The notes under the pieces were generated by a model that had not been told where the DNA came from, did no database searches, and saw nothing but the letters and a program-made list of their open reading frames with translations. Shown here one piece after another: positions 17,185-25,507 of a DNA stretch of 64,000 bases. The stretch is from Pseudomonas fluorescens (GTDB lineage: Bacteria; Pseudomonadota; Gammaproteobacteria; Pseudomonadales; Pseudomonadaceae), in contig NZ_LR134318.1 in assembly GCF_900636825.1 (NCBI RefSeq), forward strand, positions 5,875,501 through 5,939,500, read 5' to 3'. Numbering within the stretch: the first letter of the stretch is position 1; every line of letters starts with the position of its first letter. Both the position numbers and the translations under genes were made by a program.

Positions 17185-18935
17185 TGGTACACCTCTCCCT
17201 GTGTGCTTTTTACCCGCAGCTCATGGAATGAATTGAGACTGGCGTAAAGCGCGAAAAACTCGTTGAGAACCGAAGCGAAAACGAACAGGTCGCCCTCGCC
17301 GATATAGCCTTCCGGGTCGATGGTCAGCTCGGTGCGCAAACCGCGCACCGGCAGACCGCGATGCAGTCGGTCGACGTGGTGATGTTTGATGTGCTTGAGG
17401 CCGCCGAGCAGGCGCTTGCTGACCTTCTCCGCGTGCTGGTCGTAGTAGCGCGGCAGGTCGTAGGTTTCCAGAATTACCTTCAACGCATTGACGTCCGCCA
17501 ATGACAGATAGTTGAGCGACATGTTGCTGATCAGCTTCCACAGGAAGTCACGGTTCAGCGGCGGCGCGAAACTCGACGTGGCCGGGGTGATGTTGCGGAA
17601 GCTGAGAAATTCCGGGGTCTGCTCGCTGGCCATGCAGATGTCGCCGAGCTTGAGCTTTTTCGGCAGGTTCTGATTGGTGCACATCAGCTCGATCGACAGG
17701 GTTTCATGGGCTTCTGTGTGGCGGATGCCGAAGCTCAGATAAGTGTCGAGGCCGTCATGCAGCAGCGACGAACGCTGGCGGATGCTGTAATGCGGACGGC
17801 TGTTGGGCACGTCGAAACTCGGGTCGTGCTCGAACGATTCGAACGGCACGTATTCCTGATAACCGAGGCCGCCGGGCTTCCAGCCGGTCACGGTTTCCAC
17901 CGAGAACACACCGCAGTTTTCCAGGTCGTATTCCGCTGGCAGCAGCAGGTATTCGTCCTGCTTGCCGTCGAGGCGGATCGGCAGCGCGTCGTGCTCGAAC
18001 AGATTGACGATCGGCGTGCAGAACAGCTTCACGTTGTCCAGGGTCGGACGCATGCGCATGATGCCGCTCTTGCGAATGTCGAAGCGCAATTCAAGACCGC
18101 GCATTTGCTTGAGCGTGTCCTCCGGCAACGCCTTGAGGATGTCGAGGCCGTTGACATCGACAAACAGGAATTTGTCCTGGAAGGCGAAGTATTCCTGCAA
18201 ATAGCGATAGCCACGGAAGGTGTTCAGCGGATACGGGATCAACGCCTCTTCTTCGGCAAAACCCACCGGTTTCACCCGGTCGCCGGGTATCTTGAACGCC
18301 ATCGGCTTGCCGCTGACGCCATCAATCGGCTTGCCGGCGCCGTCGAGCGGGATCAGCTCGATGCCGTCGAGGTTGCGCAGCAGGCTCAGGTACAGCATCT
18401 GGCTGATGTAGCGCTCCCCGGCAAAGTGCAGACGCAGTTTGCTCAGCTCCAGCTCGCCGAGGTGGCCGTCAGCGCTCATCTCCAGGCGCAGACTGAGCAG
18501 CGAGCCGTCGCCCTTCACCGAGTAGTTCAGCGCCGCCAGATCCAGCGGCAGCACTTCGGTCGGGTAGCAGGTGCGGAAGCGGCAGCGCACGTCTTCGATC
18601 GGCTTGCTCTCGATCGGCGTATCGCGCGCGACCAGCAGCGCCGGCCCGGAACGCTTGAGCGGGTCGAACTGCAAAATGCTGAACGCCGGCAGCGGGCGCA
18701 TGTAGTTCGGCCACAGCAGCTGCATTAACGAATGGCTGAGCTCCGGCAGCTCGTCATCGAGCTTCTGACGCAAACGCCCGGTCAGGAACGCAAAGCCTTC
18801 GAGCAACCGCTCCACATCCGGATCCCGCCCGGCCTGCCCCAGATAAGGCGCCAGCGCCGGACTACGCTCGGCGAAACGGCGACCGAGCTGGCGCAGTGCG
18901 GTGAGTTCGCTTTGGTAGTAGTGGTTAAAGGACAC
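17148..18935 (-). CDS. tssF: T6SS baseplate protein TssF
   Basis: 595 residues beginning 'MSFNHYYQSELTALRQLGRR', the family start, with 'RDPDVERLLEGFAFLTGRL' shortly after. This is normal TssF length. TssF is the main wedge component around the VgrG hub. It resumes the core gene order after the insertion of the PAAR cassette, from which it is separated by about 100 nt containing two short palindromes. Confidence 0.96.
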   Translation of the reverse strand: MSFNHYYQSELTALRQLGRRFAERSPALAPYLGQAGRDPDVERLLEGFAFLTGRLRQKLDDELPELSHSLMQLLWPNYMRPLPAFSILQFDPLKRSGPALLVARDTPIESKPIEDVRCRFRTCYPTEVLPLDLAALNYSVKGDGSLLSLRLEMSADGHLGELELSKLRLHFAGERYISQMLYLSLLRNLDGIELIPLDGAGKPIDGVSGKPMAFKIPGDRVKPVGFAEEEALIPYPLNTFRGYRYLQEYFAFQDKFLFVDVNGLDILKALPEDTLKQMRGLELRFDIRKSGIMRMRPTLDNVKLFCTPIVNLFEHDALPIRLDGKQDEYLLLPAEYDLENCGVFSVETVTGWKPGGLGYQEYVPFESFEHDPSFDVPNSRPHYSIRQRSSLLHDGLDTYLSFGIRHTEAHETLSIELMCTNQNLPKKLKLGDICMASEQTPEFLSFRNITPATSSFAPPLNRDFLWKLISNMSLNYLSLADVNALKVILETYDLPRYYDQHAEKVSKRLLGGLKHIKHHHVDRLHRGLPVRGLRTELTIDPEGYIGEGDLFVFASVLNEFFALYASLNSFHELRVKSTQGEVYQWTPRMGLQPLL

Positions 18936-19036
18936 GGGATACCTGCCTGGTAGTGGAACTCATTTAAAAGAACAGCGGAACGTTCCATGCGGGCTGGGAA
19001 TTCCCCGCGCGCAACGTCGGCAATGACGGCCGATAG

Positions 19037-19420
19037 TCATGCTTCAACATTTCTTTTTTGAAAAAAAAGGCGATCAATTAACCGACCAGCGAATATCGCC
19101 GCAAAAGTCAGGACACCACCCATCAATGTGTAAGCCATCGCACGAACGGGATAATGCGGTAAAAAATAATACAGAATAAGTGCAAGCATGAATGAGACAA
19201 AGAGGACTTTTAATTTAAGCCTTGGGATAAAAAAAGTTATAGCGTTCATCACTATAAAATACTGAACCATCAGATCGGGCGTCATGCCGATGCCAATACC
19301 TCTTGATGTCAATCCACCGTATATATCAATATATAAGTCGACACCAAAGTTATGCAGCGGAATGTACAGGGCACACACTATCAAATGGGGAATACAAGCC
19401 ATTAATCGCCGAGCTTTCAT
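19037..19420 (-). CDS. Small four-helix membrane protein, candidate T6SS immunity protein
   Basis: 127 residues from ATG 19420. That start is chosen because it overlaps the upstream stop as ATGA, like many other junctions in this locus; an in-frame GTG nine bases earlier is the alternative. Four hydrophobic helices are visible, and the protein ends with a basic tail (RLFFQKRNVEA). The coding sequence is clearly richer in A and T than the flanking tss genes. I recognise no family. Its coupling to an unknown protein behind a PAAR gene fits an inner-membrane immunity protein, which would point to an effector acting at the membrane or from the periplasm. That role is inference. Confidence 0.75.
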   Translation of the reverse strand: MKARRLMACIPHLIVCALYIPLHNFGVDLYIDIYGGLTSRGIGIGMTPDLMVQYFIVMNAITFFIPRLKLKVLFVSFMLALILYYFLPHYPVRAMAYTLMGGVLTFAAIFAGRLIDRLFFQKRNVEA

Positions 19421-20268
19421 TTCTTCCACGTCCCGTACTGATCCATATCACCTTGCGATATGGAATTTATCAATTTTGCGTTGGATACCGGCACATAAGG
19501 TGCGTCAGTAAGTTCGATGGTGTGAGGAATACCTTTATCGTATACCGTGTCTTTTTTCACGACCAACTTACAGTTTTCCTTTGCCCACAATATCCCTCGC
19601 AAAATGATGAAGTTATCGTAAACGTCTTTCGGTCCTCGCTCCGCCCCGGTATAGGCTTTGCCGTCACCCCACGTGACACCCGTTTCACCAGCCATCCTAA
19701 TCGCGAGCTCTACCTGCTTTGTTTCTCGCAGATACTTCCTATAGGTGTTAACCGCAAACGGCACTTGACCAATGCCATCAGTCCAATAGGGTTTATCCTC
19801 CATGAACACCATCAAAAACTCAGCACCGCCCACGGCACGGAATTTCCAGTCACCAGGCATTCCGGAGTGAAACGTGAAGGAAAACCGGTCAACAATGGCA
19901 AAGTCGATCAATTCCTGCCAGGTAACATGTTTATAAGCCGCATTCGACTCTGTTCCAACCACGGTTGTTTCGGGGTTGATCCAGATGAGCTCTCTGTAAT
20001 ATCTGGCCAACGGTTCAAACCACTGTCCCTTTTCCGCGTACAGTTTTTCTGCAGTGATGATTCTGAATGGAGAGTCATCCTTGCCTGGCTTCAAGGCGAA
20101 GAGAGGTACACCACTTTTCCTTGTAATAATCCAGGCTGACGGCAGGTCAACTTTCTTTGGCTTTGTATCCTTGCTTTCTGTCGTTTCGGCAAGCACTTTA
20201 AGCGTAGTAACTTGATCCTGAGTCACGAAGGTGTAAGCAACGCCATCGATGTTGATTATGGTCTCCAT
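19417..20268 (-). CDS. Unknown 283-residue protein after PAAR, candidate T6SS effector
   Basis: 283 residues, A/T-richer than its neighbours, with no signal peptide and no clear membrane segment. The N-terminal 35 residues look like a small beta unit ('METIINIDGVAYTFVTQDQV'). The rest is a mixed fold rich in Trp and Tyr ('WFEPLARYYRELIW', 'TWQELIDFAIVDRFSF', 'DVYDNFIILRGILW'). I do not recognise the family and see no standard nuclease, lipase, amidase or ADP-ribosyltransferase motif. It follows the PAAR gene by 5 nt and overlaps the membrane-protein gene by 4 nt, the arrangement of a PAAR-delivered effector with its immunity gene. A structural accessory role is the main alternative. Confidence 0.7.
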   Translation of the reverse strand: METIINIDGVAYTFVTQDQVTTLKVLAETTESKDTKPKKVDLPSAWIITRKSGVPLFALKPGKDDSPFRIITAEKLYAEKGQWFEPLARYYRELIWINPETTVVGTESNAAYKHVTWQELIDFAIVDRFSFTFHSGMPGDWKFRAVGGAEFLMVFMEDKPYWTDGIGQVPFAVNTYRKYLRETKQVELAIRMAGETGVTWGDGKAYTGAERGPKDVYDNFIILRGILWAKENCKLVVKKDTVYDKGIPHTIELTDAPYVPVSNAKLINSISQGDMDQYGTWKK

Positions 20269-20273
20269 ACCTG

Positions 20274-20777
20274 TTATTCCGCCGATATATATATAGTTAC
20301 AGGCTCTGCTGTTTTCCCAGATGAAAAACCAGCTGACATACCTGTCGACGTTGAGCCTGTTTTCTCAATCCCGCTATCAGAGCGGATGGTGTAGTTTAAA
20401 TTTTCAACCGTTCTTCCATCTCCGGTTTTGAATTCAAAGATACGATTGAATACTCCAGGAATGATGACCGGCACCGGCGGCACAAACGGCGCTGGCGTAT
20501 GCGAATTGCCAATAATCACCGTTCCGGATCCAGCCGTAACCTTGTTGCCATGGGTCCCCACCGAATCAACCGTCGCGGCAGGTTTGCCATTGATCAACAC
20601 AGTAGTCGCCAAGCCGCCGGACATCGCACCACCACACGCCGAGGCATCGCCTTGGCGGGCGGCCGCGAGGCCGTCGAAGAACACGTCGCCGGAACCGGCG
20701 GCGATCGGGTTGGTACCATGGCCTGGAAGTGGGCAAGCGGTAGGGTCGGATACGCGTGCTGCGGGTTTGCCAGACAT
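20274..20777 (-). CDS. PAAR spike-tip protein with C-terminal extension
   Basis: 167 residues. The PAAR domain occupies about residues 1-100 ('MSGKPAARVSDPTACPLPGH', 'GSGDVFFDGLAAARQGD', 'VTAGSGTVIIG'), with the usual His and Cys residues for the zinc-binding tip. After a Pro-rich linker a roughly 60-residue extension ('FEFKTGDGRTVENLNYTIRS') looks like the transthyretin-type beta domain seen behind other PAAR repeats. It sharpens the VgrG spike and may dock the product of the next gene. An AAGGAG site precedes the ATG; tssE ends 11 nt upstream. Confidence 0.93.
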   Translation of the reverse strand: MSGKPAARVSDPTACPLPGHGTNPIAAGSGDVFFDGLAAARQGDASACGGAMSGGLATTVLINGKPAATVDSVGTHGNKVTAGSGTVIIGNSHTPAPFVPPVPVIIPGVFNRIFEFKTGDGRTVENLNYTIRSDSGIEKTGSTSTGMSAGFSSGKTAEPVTIYISAE

Positions 20778-20788
20778 CGGGGATCTCC

Positions 20789-21196
20789 TTAGGTGACCTT
20801 GACTTGACCGCTGCCATCCAGGCGCGCGGAAAAACTGACCTGACGCTTGAACCCTTCAACTTCCAGCAGGCCTTCGATACTGAAGGCCAGGCGAAGCTGA
20901 TCGTGGTCACGCGGCAGGGAAATGACACGCACGTTGCTCAGGCGCGGCTCGTAGGCTTCGATGAAGCTTTCGATGGCCAGGCGGGCCTGACTCAGGGAGT
21001 CGTGCAGGCTCAGGCGCATGTCATTGAGATCGGGCAACCCGTAGTCGGCCAGCGTTTGCACGCTGCCGGCCCGGGTGCTGAGCATTTTGGCCAGATGGGC
21101 AGCCACCGACGCCATGGCAGAAACCTCGAGGCTCTTGCCATTGCGTAGTTGTGCGTCGCCGTTGAGGCGTTCGAACAGGCTGCCGTATCCGTCCAT
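20789..21196 (-). CDS. tssE: T6SS baseplate protein TssE (gp25-like)
   Basis: 135 residues with the gp25-like pattern 'TLADYGLPDLNDM' (about 45-57) and 'YEPRLSNVRVISLP' (about 88-101). TssE joins the baseplate wedge and primes sheath assembly. It starts 9 nt after the tssC stop and is followed 11 nt later by the PAAR gene. Confidence 0.95.
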   Translation of the reverse strand: MDGYGSLFERLNGDAQLRNGKSLEVSAMASVAAHLAKMLSTRAGSVQTLADYGLPDLNDMRLSLHDSLSQARLAIESFIEAYEPRLSNVRVISLPRDHDQLRLAFSIEGLLEVEGFKRQVSFSARLDGSGQVKVT

Positions 21197-21205
21197 GAGT
21201 CGCTC

Positions 21206-22681
21206 TTACTCTTTGTCCAGCTTGCCAACCAGCGACAGGGTGAAATCAGCACCCATGTACTTGAAGTGCGGACGCACGTTCAAGCTCACGCGGTACCAGC
21301 CTGGCTCGCCTTCAACGTCGCTGACGATCACTTGCGCAGCGCGCAGCGGACGACGGCCACGCACTTCGGCGCTCGGGTTTTCCTGATCGGCAACGTACTG
21401 ACGGATCCACTTGTTCAGTTCTAGCTCGAGGTCGGTACGTTCTTTCCACGAACCGAGTTGCTCGCGCTGCAGCACTTTCAAGTAGTGAGCCAGGCGGTTG
21501 ACGATCATCATGTACGGCAGTTGGGTGCCGAGCTTGTAGTTCAGCTCTGCCGCCTTGCCTTCTGCGCTGATGCCGAAGAACTTCGGCTTCTGCACCGAGC
21601 TTGCGGAGAAGAACGCCGCGTTGTCGGAACCTTTGCGCATGGTCAGGGAAATGAAGCCTTCCTCGGCCAGTTCGTATTCACGACGGTCGGAAACCAATAC
21701 TTCGGTAGGAATCTTGGTTTCGATTTCGCCCATGCTTTCGAAATGGTGCAGAGGCAGGTCTTCAACCGCGCCACCGCTCTGCGGGCCGATGATGTTCGGG
21801 CACCAGCGGAATTTGGCGAAGCTGTCGGTCAGCTTGGTGCCGAACGCGTACGCAGTGTTGCCCCACAGGTAGTGCTCGTGGCTATTGGCAACGGTTTCCT
21901 TGTACACGAACGATTTGACCGGGTTTTCTTCCGGATCGTACGGGTTGCGCAGCAGGAAACGCGGCACGGTCAGACCAACATAGCGGGAGTCTTCCGAAGT
22001 ACGGAAGCTCTGCCATTTGGCGAATTGCGGGCCTTCGAAGTGGTCTTTCAGATCTTTCAGATCCGGCAGGCCGGTGAAGCTTTCCAGACCGAAGAATTTC
22101 GGCCCGGCCGCAGCAATGAACGGCGCGTGAGACATGCACGAAACGCTGGCCACGTACTGCATCAGCTTGACGTCTGGCGAGCTTGGCGACATGTAGTAGT
22201 TAGCGATGATCGCGCCCACAGGCTGACCACCGAACTGGCCGTATTCAGCGGTGTAGATGTGCTTGTACAGGCCCGACTGCATGACTTCCGGCGAATCTTC
22301 GAAATCGTCCAGCAGGTCTTCTTTGGAGACGTTGAGGATTTCGATCTTGATGTTTTCGCGGAAGTTGGTGCGGTCGACCAGCAACTGCAGACCACGCCAC
22401 GACGATTCCAGCGCCTGAAAGTCCGGGTGGTGCAGGATCTCGTCCATCTGCCGGCTGAGCTTGGCATCGATCTCGGCGATCATGCGGTCAACCATGGCCT
22501 TCTTGACCGGCTCACCGTTGTTCTGCGGCTTGAGCAGCTCTTCGATGAACGCCGACACGCCACGCTTGGCGATGTCATAGGCTTCGTCGTCCGGGGTCAG
22601 ACGGGTTTCGGCGATGATGCTGTCGAGAATGCTGTACTCGCCGTTCTCGGCGCTCTTCTCTTGTGCTGCGCTAGTGCTCAT
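21206..22681 (-). CDS. tssC: T6SS contractile sheath large subunit TssC (VipB)
   Basis: 491 residues with the conserved sheath motifs 'ESSWRGLQLLVDRT' (about 90), 'SSPDVKLMQYVASVSCMSHAPF' region near 160-185 and 'YMMIVNRLAHYLKVLQRE' (about 395). With TssB it builds the contractile sheath that drives the Hcp tube outwards. Full length. The gap to tssB is 28 nt and to tssE 9 nt. Confidence 0.97.
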   Translation of the reverse strand: MSTSAAQEKSAENGEYSILDSIIAETRLTPDDEAYDIAKRGVSAFIEELLKPQNNGEPVKKAMVDRMIAEIDAKLSRQMDEILHHPDFQALESSWRGLQLLVDRTNFRENIKIEILNVSKEDLLDDFEDSPEVMQSGLYKHIYTAEYGQFGGQPVGAIIANYYMSPSSPDVKLMQYVASVSCMSHAPFIAAAGPKFFGLESFTGLPDLKDLKDHFEGPQFAKWQSFRTSEDSRYVGLTVPRFLLRNPYDPEENPVKSFVYKETVANSHEHYLWGNTAYAFGTKLTDSFAKFRWCPNIIGPQSGGAVEDLPLHHFESMGEIETKIPTEVLVSDRREYELAEEGFISLTMRKGSDNAAFFSASSVQKPKFFGISAEGKAAELNYKLGTQLPYMMIVNRLAHYLKVLQREQLGSWKERTDLELELNKWIRQYVADQENPSAEVRGRRPLRAAQVIVSDVEGEPGWYRVSLNVRPHFKYMGADFTLSLVGKLDKE

Positions 22682-22709
22682 TGTGTTGGCTTCCTTGGCT
22701 ACTGGAGTC

Positions 22710-23213
22710 TCAAGCGTCCGGGGCTGCGGCGTTCAGGCCCAGCTCACCGAGTACGCGACCGCGGGATTCGTCGTCGGCGAGCACGCCTTCGATGGCTTTA
22801 CGGAACGCAGGTGCGTTACCCAGCGGGCCTTTGAGGGCCACCAGCGCATCGCGCAATTCCATCAGTTTTTTCAGCTCAGGCACTTGGTCAACCAGGCTGG
22901 CCGGGTTGAAGTCCTTCATCGAATTGACGCGCAGTTGCACAGCCAGCTCGTCGGCCTCGCCATCTTCCTGCAGACGGTTCGGCACGCTCAGCGTCAGACC
23001 CAGTTCTTGCTTGGCCAACACTTCGTCGAAGGTCATCTTGTCGATGCTGATCGGCTTGCGATCTTCGATTTTGCGATCGTCCTTGCGGTGGGTGTAGTCA
23101 CCGATTGCCAGCAGTTTCAGCGGCAGTTCAATCTCTTCCTGAGCACCACCGGTGGCGGGTTTGAAGGTGACGTTGATGCGTTCCTTGGGGGCTACCGAGC
23201 CTTCTTTGGCCAT
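22710..23213 (-). CDS. tssB: T6SS contractile sheath small subunit TssB (VipA)
   Basis: 167 residues from ATG 23213, which has an AAGGAG site at the right distance and gives the usual family start 'MAKEGSVAPKERINVTF'; longer readings upstream have no support. The 'ELPLKLLAIGDYT' and 'LRVNSMKDFNPASLV' segments are diagnostic. It interlocks with TssC to form the sheath and carries the ClpV-accessible helix. Confidence 0.96.
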   Translation of the reverse strand: MAKEGSVAPKERINVTFKPATGGAQEEIELPLKLLAIGDYTHRKDDRKIEDRKPISIDKMTFDEVLAKQELGLTLSVPNRLQEDGEADELAVQLRVNSMKDFNPASLVDQVPELKKLMELRDALVALKGPLGNAPAFRKAIEGVLADDESRGRVLGELGLNAAAPDA

Positions 23214-23245
23214 GGCTTTTCTCCTTGCGGTTGTGGCCCTGGGGC

Positions 23246-24808
23246 CTATTCGAGTACCACTTCGAGATCGAGGTGGCACAGCCTGCGATAAATCTCTTCC
23301 TTGCGTTCACGTACGGCATGGTTCTGCGGCAACAACTCGCAGCAACTGTGCAGCAGGTGCAGCACTTCCAATGCAAGATCGGGCTCCCAGGCGTGCAGGC
23401 CTGAGTCCTGTAATGTCTGATCGAGGGTTTCGAGTTGGTTCTTGGCCAGTTCGTATTTCTTGGCCATGAAGCACAGCCGGGCGAGTGCGAACTGCCAGAA
23501 GAACCGTTCGCGACCGCCATGCGCGGACTGCAAACCCTGCTTGAGAATCTGCACGGCAGGTTTGAGGCCTTCCTTGCGCAGCAGTGGCAAGACGTCTTCG
23601 AGGGCTTTTTCCCAAGCCGGCTGAGTTTCGACGTTTTCGCTCTCGACCTTGCGCGGCGCGCTGGCGCTTTGCAGGTGCGGCATGACGTTGGCGGCGATCC
23701 ACGCCCGGGTGGACGGATCGGCAAACGGCGCGCCGTCATGGAAGCGCAATTCGATGATGCCCGGCAGGCGCTGAACCAAAAGCGCGAAGTGGATTTCCAC
23801 TTCGCGCATTGCCAATTCGGCGTTGAGGTTCTGGAGGCATTCCCAGACCATCCTCTGACCATCGAACCAGAACGGCGCCTTCGCCAGGCTCGCCTCCAGT
23901 TCCACCAGCAGGTCGGCGTATTTGCCCTGATCGAAACGGTCCTGATAGAGCTTGAGTTTTTCCAGCGGCAGGCCGCGCAGCACCGTGATCTGCTCGGCGT
24001 TGCGCTCGGGCACGGCGTCGATGGTCATCCACAGCAGCGTTCGATTGAGCCGCAAAGCGCGCAGGTCGGTGGCTTTCTGCTTCAGCCACCAGGCACACAA
24101 CGGACGCGCGCTTTCCTGCTGGGCGCGCAGCGCCTTGTGCGCATCGCGTTCGTTATCGATCGGCGCGCCGGGGGTGAGCAACTGGCTCGCCGCCTGCTTG
24201 ACCTGCGCCACCGCCGCGCCGACCACGCCGGGTGCCGGCTGGTTGTCGGCAGCACGCTGGATCATGGTTTTCAGGCGACGGGAGATCGGCAGCAGCAGCG
24301 GCGCGTCATCGCCCAGATGTTCAGTGCAGGCGGCTTCCAGACCGGCCAGGTGCTCGGAAAGCTGCCGGAACATCGGCAACTGCTCTTTGATCGCAATGTT
24401 TTCGGTGATGACTTGCTCGAGCCGCGGCACCAGCCAGCCGATGGCGGCGGCACGAGTGCGGGGTTTGAGCGGGTGAACGTCGACCCAGTTGTGTTCCGAC
24501 AGGTGGTGAAGCAATCCGAGGCCGGCAAGCAGGCCGGGGAAGGATTCACGCTGGTACAGCGACCACGTCAGCCAAGCGCCGACACGCAAATCCTTGGATT
24601 GGGTACGTAGGAGATTTTCGCTGTTTTCGCGGATTTTAAGCCAATCGATCTGCCCGCTTTCGTGCATAGACGAAGCTTTTGCCAGCTCGCTTTCCAAAGC
24701 CTCGAATTCGCTCGAAAAACGAACGTCTTCGCCCGCGAAATTCTCTTTGGAAACAGAGACTTTTGCGAGTTCGAGGTAATGGGCGGAAAGTTTGCTTGAG
24801 TAGGACAT
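23246..24808 (-). CDS. tssA: T6SS assembly protein TssA
   Basis: 520 residues. The N-terminal ImpA_N region ('IDWLKIRENSENLLRTQSKDLRV', about 55-77, then 'GLLHHLSEHNWVDVHP') is followed by a helical middle and a C-terminal VasJ-type domain ('FFWQFALARLCF', 'LDLALEVLHLL'-like segments). TssA proteins organise baseplate and sheath polymerisation. It is the first gene of the minus-strand locus; the next plus-strand gene starts 700 nt away, so the cluster promoter should lie in that gap. Confidence 0.9.
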   Translation of the reverse strand: MSYSSKLSAHYLELAKVSVSKENFAGEDVRFSSEFEALESELAKASSMHESGQIDWLKIRENSENLLRTQSKDLRVGAWLTWSLYQRESFPGLLAGLGLLHHLSEHNWVDVHPLKPRTRAAAIGWLVPRLEQVITENIAIKEQLPMFRQLSEHLAGLEAACTEHLGDDAPLLLPISRRLKTMIQRAADNQPAPGVVGAAVAQVKQAASQLLTPGAPIDNERDAHKALRAQQESARPLCAWWLKQKATDLRALRLNRTLLWMTIDAVPERNAEQITVLRGLPLEKLKLYQDRFDQGKYADLLVELEASLAKAPFWFDGQRMVWECLQNLNAELAMREVEIHFALLVQRLPGIIELRFHDGAPFADPSTRAWIAANVMPHLQSASAPRKVESENVETQPAWEKALEDVLPLLRKEGLKPAVQILKQGLQSAHGGRERFFWQFALARLCFMAKKYELAKNQLETLDQTLQDSGLHAWEPDLALEVLHLLHSCCELLPQNHAVRERKEEIYRRLCHLDLEVVLE

Positions 24809-25295
24809 CCATGGCCTTTATTAAAGATTACAGTCGTGCGCCTATCGGAGTTAATCGCGGCGCGGGACAGTATCGAAGAGCGGTGAAGCGACTCATCCAA
24901 TTGAGATGTGCTCTTTCAAGTGGGCGCATCGTAATCACAATGATGGCCACTAGCAAGCATCTGATTAAACAATAAGACGAAGTGTTTTCCGGCGTTTGTA
25001 GGAGATTGCCCTATATGTCACAGGGGATTCCCTGAGGCCGCTTAATCATCCGCACATTTTCGCTGCTCCCGCCAAACCATTGATCCAGAGCCTCGCAGCC
25101 AAGTCGAGGCGAGCTACTGGCCGCTCTTACCCTCGAGCGGCGTGCAGCATGACAAATCTGGAAAAAAATAGAAGTAGGACACTTCTGAAAAATGACTGGC
25201 ATTGATCAATAACTTACCGGCGACAACGCTTGGTGGAAAAAGTGCCAGCATATTGATGGCACTTCATTGTTTGCACTGTTCATACCTATCGAACA

Positions 25296-25317
25296 TCGTT
25301 AACTCCACAGTTAACGA
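25296..25317. promoter_or_regulatory. Perfect 9-bp dyad upstream of vgrG, possible operator
   Basis: TCGTTAACT, a 4-base centre (CCAC), then AGTTAACGA: 9-bp arms with no mismatch. No T-run follows on either side, so a protein-binding site is likelier than a terminator. It lies about 190 nt before the vgrG start and about 490 nt before tssA. Confidence 0.45.
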
Positions 25318-25374
25318 GATAGCATCCTTCGGACATCTCCTACATTTCACCCAATACTTCAAACCCGGAATACT

Positions 25375-25388
25375 CTGACAAATGTCAG
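25375..25388. promoter_or_regulatory. CTGACA-AA-TGTCAG dyad upstream of vgrG
   Basis: A perfect 6-bp inverted repeat with a 2-base centre, about 120 nt before the vgrG start. The left arm resembles a -35 hexamer (CTGACA), but only a poor -10 (TTACAT) lies 17 nt further on. It could be an operator overlapping a promoter. Confidence 0.35.
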
Positions 25389-25507
25389 GGATACTTCTTA
25401 CATCATTTAATTTCCCGCGCCGCTAGCTTGCTTGAGCAACTCTGTGTGCGCGGCGATCACGGAGGATCGGACACCGCGTTTTGACTCACTTTGCTTAAGG
25501 ACAAGCC

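Larger units (their letters stand above)
24809..25507. other. A/T-rich divergent spacer between the T6SS locus and the vgrG island
   Basis: 699 nt without a convincing gene; the only open frames are short and have no ribosome site or family features. It must hold the outward promoters of tssA (leftward) and vgrG (rightward). Two perfect dyads lie in it, at 25296-25317 and 25375-25388. No good -24/-12 sigma-54 promoter was found on either strand. Confidence 0.7.

Noticed and set aside
19417-20268. Assignment of the PAAR-linked protein to a known toxin class (nuclease, amidase, NADase, lipase)
   Set aside because: None of the usual catalytic motifs could be found in the sequence, so no function is claimed.
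25011-25202. 63-codon open frame in the tssA-vgrG spacer, minus strand
   Set aside because: No ribosome site, no family features, and it lies alone in A/T-rich spacer DNA.
25232-25247. Possible sigma-54 promoter (GG-N10-GC) before vgrG
   Set aside because: Only the GG and GC cores fit; the -24 (TTGGTGG) and -12 (AGTGCC) elements are otherwise poor. A second TGGCAC at 25257 has TTGC at the wrong spacing (GG-N13-GC).
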